Shown: positions 54,901-64,000 of the stretch, piece after piece
Layout of the letters: every line of letters begins with the position of its first letter
Position numbering within the stretch: the stretch's first letter is position 1
NCBI RefSeq assembly: GCF_964275005.1
Contig: NC_092705.1
Location: 20,591,723-20,655,722 of the forward strand
Direction: 5' to 3'
Length of the DNA: 64,000 bases
From: Diadema setosum
Taxonomy: Eukaryota; Echinodermata; Echinoidea; Diadematoida; Diadematidae
Position numbers and translations under genes: made by a program
Notes under the pieces: generated by a model
Databases searched by the model: none
What the model saw: only the letters and a program-made list of their open reading frames with translations
Told to the model about the DNA's origin: nothing

Positions 54901-57900
54901 CCCATCCTCAACGGGTTAAAAGGAGATTAAGGCCTTGTACAGCTACAATGTCTCACCAATTCTGCAAAAGGCTCCCTGAAAAATTCAATCATCTCTTCAT
55001 GTCATGGCAAGGAAATATAAAAGCTTCTCTGATTTGGGAATTATGGTATCTTTCCCAATTTAGATGCAGGTGACAGACAAATACCTTCCTAATTGATCTT
55101 TGGAACCTACCTGCTCATGACGTGAAAATGCTTGCATCCCTGCCCTTTGTAAATAACAGCATGGTTTCACATAATTGAGGAAATTTTTGATAAGGGTGTA
55201 TTACTTCCAGATTGCAGTAGTCTCCGTTAAGTGTGACTTGCATTCAAAACATAACAGCAACAAACCAAAACATACATCATTACACTAATTCCACATCAGG
55301 GCAAATAATGTCTGTATAATGAAATCACAATATGTACATGTACATGTATGTGATTCAAATACATCACACAACTGTTGTACAAATTGTAAAATGTATGTAG
55401 GGTGTTGCAGGGCAATGTTATAATTCCTCACTAAATGATGAAACTTAGAGGTCAAAGTTTGCTGTTTGTGTTGTTGTTTGTTTGTGCATGTGTGTTTTTG
55501 TCTTGTGGTATGTTTGTTTGTTTGTTGTTTTTTTTTCAATGAGGAAGATCAGTAAATAACCAAATGATGTTGGAAGTCGTTTTTTTCACAGAAAATGTTG
55601 TTCTTGTAAATGAGAGACAGTTTCTGAGATAAAGAGGATAGCTTGTGCTGTCATGAAATTTGAAGTGGCTTCATTATTACAAATAATTGTATATACCTGA
55701 GTGTGTTCCCAGTTACTTATAAAGTAATAGTACTTTTTGCATACTGTGTAGATGGTAAATTGAGTACAGTGGAATTATTTTGATTCTGAGCCAGTGGTGC
55801 TTAAGTAGTACTTTAACTGTGATTTGTTCCACATTTGATTTACTTGTCATGCTATCTCCTTGTGTGCAAAAAAATAAAAAATAGTAAAATAAAAAAGAAA
55901 TGAATAAATGAATTAAAATAGATCATAGATAGAGAAATGAATAAATGAATAAATGAACAAATAAATAATAAATAAAAATTGAAAAGTCAATAGTTTTCTG
56001 CATAATTCAATTTTAATGATTAATCAAAGGTGTTCCATAGGTTACTTCTGTAAAAGACTGTGTATTGCAGTGTAACCCCTGTGATTCATAATGTTATGTA
56101 CACCACGCATTTGTTAGACACATTGACTGACAATCTGTCCATGTTGCAATGAATACAATTATTGTCATGCATATATCATACAACATGTAGTTGATTAGTA
56201 ACTGAAATGAATCAGAATATGAGCAAAATGTGTTACTGTGATGAATTACTAATTTCTTGAAACCACACTCCAGTTTAATAAGACCTTTTTGTAGATTGCA
56301 TGCAATTCTGTTGTTAGTTTGAATAATACATGTATGTCATGGGTTTGATTCTGATTGCATTGGAGCACACACCTTTTGACAGGAAAAAGATTGTTAAATC
56401 ATAAATTTAACAAACTGTATATAAAGTCTGGAAATGAGAAAATATATCAAGATAATCTTTGCCGGCTACTACATTTCAGCAGTATTAGCGAGCACGAAAT
56501 ATCATTGTACACAGTGCACTTTCCATTAGATTATGGACTGGTACAAGGTTGTATAAAGCAACAAGCAAGATAATAGTATAGGCCCTACTGGTTTGTTTGT
56601 ACATAATTATGTACAGTACAATTTGTAGGTTTTTTGTTTGTTTTTATTATTACTCAACAAAAGATGACCTGAAAATCTTCACCATTCAGTCAGCTCTGAG
56701 GATTGAGTACAGATATACCGTGCTAGATTAACTTTGCAGTGCAGGCCAGTGCATTACTAAGCCCAGTTTGTGATTGATAACTGTATTCCTCAATATACCC
56801 CTTTTTTTCAGTGCTCATTTGTAGTATCTATTCTGTCATCAAATTTGACAGCACTCCCATTTACCAGTACAGTATTGTAGCCTTCCTCCTCGATACCAGT
56901 TTTGTTTTAAAAGATTCCATTTCTCTATTATGAAGGGAGAGATGTTTGTCTTCTTTGCTTGTATCCCCCACAGTGGATTATTAGCCAGTATTATAGAATA
57001 CAACAGATGCAATGACCTATTTTTAGATGTCCATGAGCTCAAAATTAGATGTTTGGCAGATTCACCAATATTTAAAGGCAAGAGCCCAGTTTTGTAGTCA
57101 TGGTTCAACAATACTCTGCTGTGGCAGTGTAATCTAGATTCTAGATGCCCGTGAATATAGATGAGTTGTTTGGCACCGAAAGATGCATAATTGATGAAGG
57201 AAGTTGCTCCTTTTTGAAAATTGCCTTTCCAGTTTTGATGTATAATGAATGTTGTTGATTTCTCTTACATAATACTGTATAGATTTTATACGGTGTTGAG
57301 GTCATGCACCAGCCCAATTTGATGATGAGATTTACAGTTAAAGCATTTTATTTACTTTTTCAGTCTGTTTTCTTGTAAACTGCTTAAAGTTGCATTAAGG
57401 GGAAAAATGTTTCCTGTGATCAGAGCAATTATTCGGTTGATAATACAAGATTATTTCAAGATGGGTGTAGTTTTTCCCAAAATCAGAAAAAGTAAATATT
57501 TTTGTGACACTTCTTACACAATTTACAAATCCTGAACTTTACTGAGAGGAACCATCACAAAAATAAGAATATTCTTCCTTTTCCCTAGAATTATTGAAAT
57601 ATGTGGTACATGTACTCTCTCCTTCATAAGATTAACATCAAGTGAAGTTTACTATTGGAATAACCCTGGTGGGATTAATCATACAAAAGTTTCGAGATAT
57701 TGTGTCAGCAAATTTTCATTTTGTATTCGTTTATTTATCTATTTATTTATATATGTATATACTTGTATTTATTTATTTATTTGTTTATTTATTCATTCAT
57801 TTATTTCTTTTCTTATTTTCTTACTTTCTTACAATTGCTCTGTATACTATATGCTGGTCACCTATTAAGTGCACAAAGTGTCATTTGACAAGTTCAGTGT

Positions 57901-60733
57901 ACATAGTCATCCAACCTCTCAATTCAATGAAAAACTGTGGTTCATTGTCAGACCACTCATAATACTGCACTACTATAGTTGGCTTTGTGTTTCATGATGG
58001 AAGACAGGCTGTTCTGTCTTTTAACATTCTTGAAACAATGCTCTCCAGGCCATTTATTACTTTCTTTAAAGTTTTACATTTTTTTTCTTGGAATCAATCC
58101 AATCTTTTTTAAACATTTCCTTTTACTTGCCTCTCTAGCCTTGTAGAAGTCATTGTACTACACACATGCCATTATACTACATGTAGGTTTTGGCAAGACA
58201 GTAAACCAATTGTCACAGTACAGCTAGGCTGAAATTAAATACTTAGAATGTATAGTTTTCTTCAATAAGTACAAGTTATCACAATATTTGTAGAGAAACA
58301 ATTTTCACATGCAAGTTTTTGACATTTCCCATCCTTTGCATTCTCTCTTGCAAGTTGTTGCACTCTTTACAGACTACTGTATGCCATATATTTTGCGAGT
58401 CTAAATTTTCGCGAATCTGGACTTCCCGACAATTTCGCGAGTGATTAAATTCGCGATTGTGGAGTCCTGTACTGAACGGAAAAATGTATGTTGAAGCGTA
58501 CGTCACATTCATATCGGCATTAGAGTCAATATTTTCCTGTATACAGTATACAGTATCATAATCAGTGATTCCAGGATTCTACACATACAGCATGTACACT
58601 GTATACTGTTATCATTACTACTGTTATCATTATTACTCAGAACTTGGCATGAGTATCAAACTAACTTTAGGCCTTGATGCCTTCCTAAGCTGGCCCTAAT
58701 GTCTCCTCAAGTTATTAAAAAAAGAATAACTTAAGAGTCAAGGCTAAAGTGGTGATGACCGTTTAATCTAATAGAATTTGAGGCCTGTAACAGATGTATG
58801 GCACAGCAAAAATATTATCAGTGATATCATTTGTCTATCAATCATTAAAAAGAAACTGTTGGCCTTGTAACTGAAGGAAAACTTGGGCTTACAAAAAACA
58901 AACAAATAGAACAAACCATTGGCTCACATCAGCTCAATCAATATAGCATGATAATCTAACATGCAATTGTATACATTTGTACCTTATTTTCACACCTCAA
59001 GCATGCCTCAGAAAACAAGTCATGAGTCTGCATCTACACTGTAGACACTGTAACAGTCGCGCGATGCGTGCATACACTCATTCACCTTCCCTGCGTCACA
59101 CCGCAAAGTCTAGAATTCGCTGGGAGAGGTTCATCTGGTTTTGATGAGCACACGCCACCCTGCTGCTGCTATTCATTGTCTTATGTTGAGTGACAATATG
59201 GTCTTGATACCGTCTAGTGATACTGTAACATGAACTTCAGAATACACAGGAATCTTCATTGTAATCTGTACCAAATGAGATAAATTAATTTTTACCCCCC
59301 TCCCAATTAGCCTACAGAGGTTTAACAGTGCATAAATGGTGATACGAATCCTGTTGATAGAGAAGGAAAAAGTAGAAGCAGAAAGAGCAAATATAAACAA
59401 ATAAAATGGAATATATCTGCATTAATGCATAATATTGTCTATTTAATTATTCAGTTTTTAAAACAAAACGGGGTTCAGAGCCAAGGGGCCTGCTGTCCAA
59501 GTGAGCTCTCTTGCAAGTGTACATTATAGCCAGTTTGAGATAAAAATCACATTGCACACTATGGCAAAGATCAATTAAGCAAACTGGAATATATATATAT
59601 AAAAACATTTGAAATGCAATGTAGACATACAATAAAGAATAGTGTTAAAATGTGATCATAAGCAAGGTCATGAAAGTAATGAAATAAAATTCTAAGGAAA
59701 CATGATTATATCACAAAACCTATTGATCAAATCAAATGTGACAAAGAAATAAGCAGAAAAAAGTGCATTATGATTAATATTCAATTATCAATTACTTCTT
59801 GGCAGGACATATAAAGACTAAAGTTAGACACACAGATCAGATCTGTCTTATTGAGATCAAAACATTATCCAAGTAGATCTGACATTCCGTATCTCAAATT
59901 CAAGAAAATTTTAAACCACATAATGTATCAAATTTGGGTTATAACTTGAAGGTCTGTGTATCCTAAATTTGCACACTACCTGGAAAATATGTTGACTTAC
60001 TGTTTGTTTTGGCATTGTACTAAAACAAAAACAAAAAAGTTGCTTCCCCCCCCCCCCATTACTGGGGTACCCATTAGTGTATGACTCATGAATGATGGCT
60101 CACAGGTTTTATTTCAGTGCATGAATAGTGAACAGAAGGGGGTAAACGCAGGGGTGATTTTTTATGCTCCAAGTAAATGGATACCCAGGCTCTCAGAGAA
60201 AGGCATGCATGACTTCTATTTTTTTTTTCTTTTTATGGCGGGAACGAGCAATCGATCTACAAAGAAATGAATATCAAATCCTTTGACCATTTGCTGCTAG
60301 AATTTTTTTTTAACCCTGTATTTGAGAGTAAAGATTTATTGGCTCCTGTGCACATTGCATTCAAGGAAGAGATAGAATCTAATACAGGTCTTTGTGTATT
60401 TTCTTTCCCATGCCAACACTATTGATTGTGAATGGTGATGGTGTGTCAACAGATACAATTTTGTTTTTTATCTACTAAAAGTGGAAAGCAGCTGTGTGTT
60501 AAAAATGGCTTTCATAAACGGAGTAGAATCCAATAGACAAGATGGTAGAGGTTTCATTGAGACAGGACAAAGAAATGTTACGTAAACATGTAATGAAAAT
60601 TTAACATGTTCTAATGTGAAACAGTGACATCAGTCAGATTGTAATATGCAGAGTAGATGAAGCAGTGATACATTGTTCCTACTTTTAAGCAGGTGTGTAA
60701 ATTGATACCTGGAAATGCTATGAAGACAATATA

Positions 60734-60939
60734 CTATAAAATGAGGGATGTTTGCATGCATTTTAATTTTGCGAATTTCGCGAGAGCCAAGATTCGCGAA
60801 ATTAAAATGCACATGAAATTATTGTCTACACTATACGCATTGAACGTTGGAGGCAACTCATGAAAATTTTATGCTGCGAAAAAGGCTGTCAGTTCCAATT
60901 CGCGAAAATTTCATGCTGCGAAAATATTTTGTTTTACGG
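60734..60939. mobile_element. TA-flanked TTCGCG MITE in SLC9 intron 4
   Basis: 206 bp between TA dinucleotides, with ends CTATAAAATGAGGG and TTGTTTTACGG. Inner inverted blocks are TTTTAATTTTGCGAATTTCG with CGCGAAATTAAAA, and ATTCGCGAAAATTTCATGC. The left half matches the fragment at 1160-1250. Confidence 0.75.
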
Positions 60940-62754
60940 TACCTAAAATGTAGTTAATGTGTACATCCATAGTCATGTGAGAAAGTGCATTGACTGTGGC
61001 TTACAGTTGAAGAGTGTAATATACAAAAAAAAAAAATCCATTTGTATCAATTTGAGATATTTTAGATTAAAGATCTATTGCTGAAAAAGAAAGAAAAAAT
61101 TAAAATATAGGTCATAATTTTGATATTTATAGTTCAAAAATATTTCTTGTCATTTAATGAGTGCAGTATCATTAACAAGATTTCATTTTACTCTGTTTGA
61201 TGATGGACCTCCCTGTAAAAAGCTGTGAAAATCTTTTTTTTTTTTTTCTTTTGCATTCAAACTGTTTGGTTGCCATTCCACTCATGTTCAGATTGACTCT
61301 AAAGGAATACAGTGCAATGGAGGAAAATCCAGCATAAACAGAATGGTTCAATTGTAGGAGTTACATTTAAATTCGATATGAAATAAAAAAAATTTATGGG
61401 GATTATGAAGTGTCACATATTTTCATGAAGCATCAATGTTGTTCAGAGGGAATGATCATCACCTCACAGGTGGCGAGGTCTCCCATTAACTTGCACAAAA
61501 ATTGTCAATAAATTATAAAAAAGAAAGAAAGAAAGAAAAAGAATCCAGCACTTACATTGCAGCAAATAATTGCTTTCTTTCAAAGTAGCCCTTTGAGTCA
61601 AATAACTCAACTCTTGTAATGTCATGTACATTCACACGTACAGTTGTGTCCTTTTTACATGAACAAGGAATAGCTAGACATGGAGAGCCGGGTATGTAAC
61701 TCACACAGTGTATGGCATGCTGAGTGTACTAACTGCATGCCTGTGGTATATGAATATGAAATAGTAATTTTGCTTTTGTCCGTGATGGAGATGGTAGGAT
61801 GGATATTAATGCATATTTTCATCCTGGAACACGCAATATTGCCCTGTGGCCACTCGTGGCTTATAATTTGCCCAGCAACGGTTGTTATGAATCAGAAACA
61901 CCGTTCTCGAAACAGGCTGGGGAGTGCAGTGGAAAATTAAATTGGCATTTCAATCAGATGTCCACTGTTCCTCAGAGTTGTGGTTTTGTCTTTCTGTCAG
62001 CTGGATTGCGATGCTGTTTACAGCATTTACAATTTGATTACCTCTTCGTTTTAACCCATCAATTACCCTGCTGTTTGCCCGACCCTGCCCCCCCCCCCAT
62101 ACACATACTTTTTTTTCTATGATCTTTATTGATTTCATTCTCAATCATAGATACACTTGAAGACAAAATCAACACCATTTTGCAGTGTTTGCAGCCATAA
62201 TCCTTTAATATTGACAATGATAATAAATCATTTAACGTCAAATCATCTACAGTAAACAATGCTATTAAATCATTGTACCTTTTGTAATATGTAATAATAC
62301 AATTGAAACCAAATTATCATCAAATACTAGCACAGTACATCATATCATGTAATTATACATACTGCATCATATCATATCATGTCATAACGTAACGCATATC
62401 ATTATGTCTCATGAAATCGATCAGATCATCGTCTAATCTTGTCACGTGATATCATATCACATAAATTAAAGTCACAAGAGAATAAAGAATGATGTACTAG
62501 TAATGTACATGTTTCCAGTCACGCTCACGCCTTCAAGCTGTTCTCCAGTCATGGAGGGTGTGGTGTATGGATTCACCAATTAGACTCGCTGGCTGAGCAA
62601 ACCACATTCAATGCATAATGGATGTCTTGTTTAAACACATCATCCCTCAGTCCTCCCACTGCGTGCTGCCTTTTACCGCTTCTTTTCTTTGTCCTCATCT
62701 CCCCCTTCTCTTGATCACTTCAATCAATCCAGCTTGATGGCTTGTTCACATTGT

Positions 62755-62830
62755 GTTTGTGTGTGTATGTGTGTGTTTGTATATGTGTGTATGTGTGTGT
62801 ATGTGTGTGTGTATGTGTGTATGTGTGTGA
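62755..62830. repeat. (TG)n / TGTA-variant microsatellite
   Basis: TG-rich tract with TA interruptions in the exchanger's intron 4. Confidence 0.95.
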
Positions 62831-64000
62831 GCAAGTAAATTCACTGTTAGTTCCTCCTTGGGTGCTTCAGCTTCCACACACAAAAAAAAAATGATATTGA
62901 ATTAGGATCCAGTTTTTTTTTTTATTATTAGAATAAACAATGATCATGTTGAATTATGATACATTTCTTTTAGAATTAGTAGTTAGCTGCAGCACCACCA
63001 CTAGAAGAATTGTAGCAGTAATACTATCATTACTCTTTTCATCATAACTTGCTATGATGATAACGAACGTCAGCATCATCTTCATCATCATTGTCATTGT
63101 TTTGACAAATGATCAGATACTACATGGAATATTATTGATTAAAGATACCATGTACCAAACTGTTGATATAATGTGGTATATTGTATATCTTTTAGGCTGT
63201 TGAAAAAAAAAGGTCTTTATTTATATTCAGTTTGCCTTTAACCCCATGAGTCACTAGAAAATTTGCCATAGAAATCATCATCGGTATGTCAACATCAAAT
63301 TAGTTCCACTGATCATGAAATCTGCAAAGAATCAGAAAAAAAGTATGAAAATATGCTAATTTCAGAGAGAAATGGGAACTTCATTTTTTCTGAGATATGT
63401 TGCCAACTTGATATCAATTTTCATAAATCAGTTACAGTGAGAGGTTTTTGACAATTCTACAATGGAAACAATGAAAAACAAAGGGCTCGTATGAAATATT
63501 TTTTACTCTGCCGTATGGTCCAACACTAAATAAAGAGTGTTGAATATATAATGTAAAGTGAATAATCACAAGTACAATGGTACCAGATCTTTCATCAAGT
63601 GTGAAATCTTGTTCCATTGCATTCATAACTTTTGAATGGATAATCCACTTTTCCTTAAACTTCACTGAATGTGTTCTATTAATATTGAGCTGCATTTCCT
63701 CAGTTCTCTATTAGAAATACATAATTGCATATTTGGGATTTATTCTGTGACCTATAAGGCAATATTCACAAAAGCAACACTCTGGTGATATTGTAATTAC
63801 TGTTTGAAAGTTCTCTGTTATGATGCAATGTAGTACACAATGATGTACAACTGATGGGTTATGATATTATCAGTGAGGGATCCCCAGATTCCATTTCTTT
63901 TCTACTAAGATGAATTAATGAGAAATTAAATGAATTAAAATTGGCCAAATCTATCTATAAAAAAAACAACAACAACTGTGTGTAACAGTAATGACATGGT

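Larger units (their letters stand above)
53905..64000. other. SLC9 intron 4 (part), more than 10 kb, no exon found
   Basis: No further exchanger exon was found by searching for the conserved motifs expected next. Contents: tRNA-like SINE at about 54640, (ATTT)n at 57730-57810, a TTCGCG MITE fragment at 58375-58480, a full MITE at 60734-60939, (GAAA)n at 61528, and (TG)n/(TGTA) at 62755-62830. Otherwise AT-rich. Confidence 0.6.

Noticed and set aside
61680..62122. Overlapping 86- and 107-codon open frames in SLC9 intron 4
   Set aside because: They do not match the exchanger motifs expected next and show no other family.
1..64000. CRISPR arrays, operons, ribosome binding sites or prokaryotic elements
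   Set aside because: None are expected or seen; the window is animal nuclear DNA with spliced genes.

Overview
The window is a piece of an animal nuclear genome. Its genes are split by GT-AG introns, and the non-coding DNA is AT-rich and packed with simple repeats, tRNA-derived SINEs and palindromic miniature DNA transposons. Protein similarity and repeat style suggest a marine invertebrate deuterostome, with a sea urchin or related echinoderm as the best guess. The species cannot be fixed from the sequence alone.

Three genes are supported. (1) RUBCN (Rubicon, an autophagy and phagosome regulator with a RUN domain) lies on the minus strand from the left edge to about 29.9 kb. Ten coding exons (25925 down to 903) join in frame into 786 codons. 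They carry the start codon, RUN domain, serine-rich middle, PI3K-complex-binding region and the conserved [11 protein letters not shown] segment. The C-terminal Rubicon-homology (Rab7-binding, Cys-rich) part lies beyond the left edge. (2) LIPT2 (mitochondrial lipoyl/octanoyl transferase) is complete on the plus strand in three exons (40825-42890, 237 residues), with the catalytic Lys and Cys visible. (3) An endosomal Na+/H+ exchanger of the SLC9A6/7/9 (NHE6/7/9) group starts on the plus strand at 48905. Four exons (225 residues) are present, and the rest lies beyond the right edge after an intron of more than 10 kb.

Layout: 1-25.9 kb is RUBCN exons and introns. The introns hold a 20-bp minisatellite in register with a splice donor, two SINEs, a decayed Ty3/gypsy pol fragment, and a 3-kb hairpin element with another element nested in one arm. 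25.9-30 kb is the RUBCN 5' region, with six palindromes inside about 2 kb. 30-40.6 kb is intergenic and is dominated by a 4.6-kb inverted repeat (arms about 1.28 kb) whose arms contain smaller palindromes and whose spacer holds a TTAA-flanked element. 40.8-42.9 kb is LIPT2. 42.9-48.8 kb is intergenic and ends in a purine tract and an ETS-like promoter motif. 48.9-64 kb is the exchanger gene, with an 800-bp hairpin in intron 1 and nested small elements in intron 2.

The three genes do not form a pathway. Two concern endolysosomal membranes (Rubicon, endosomal NHE) and one concerns mitochondrial lipoate; nothing in the sequence shows co-regulation. The most unusual content is structural: palindromes at several scales, and nested insertions whose empty target site can be read from a sister copy. 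I did not find a convincing new protein system.
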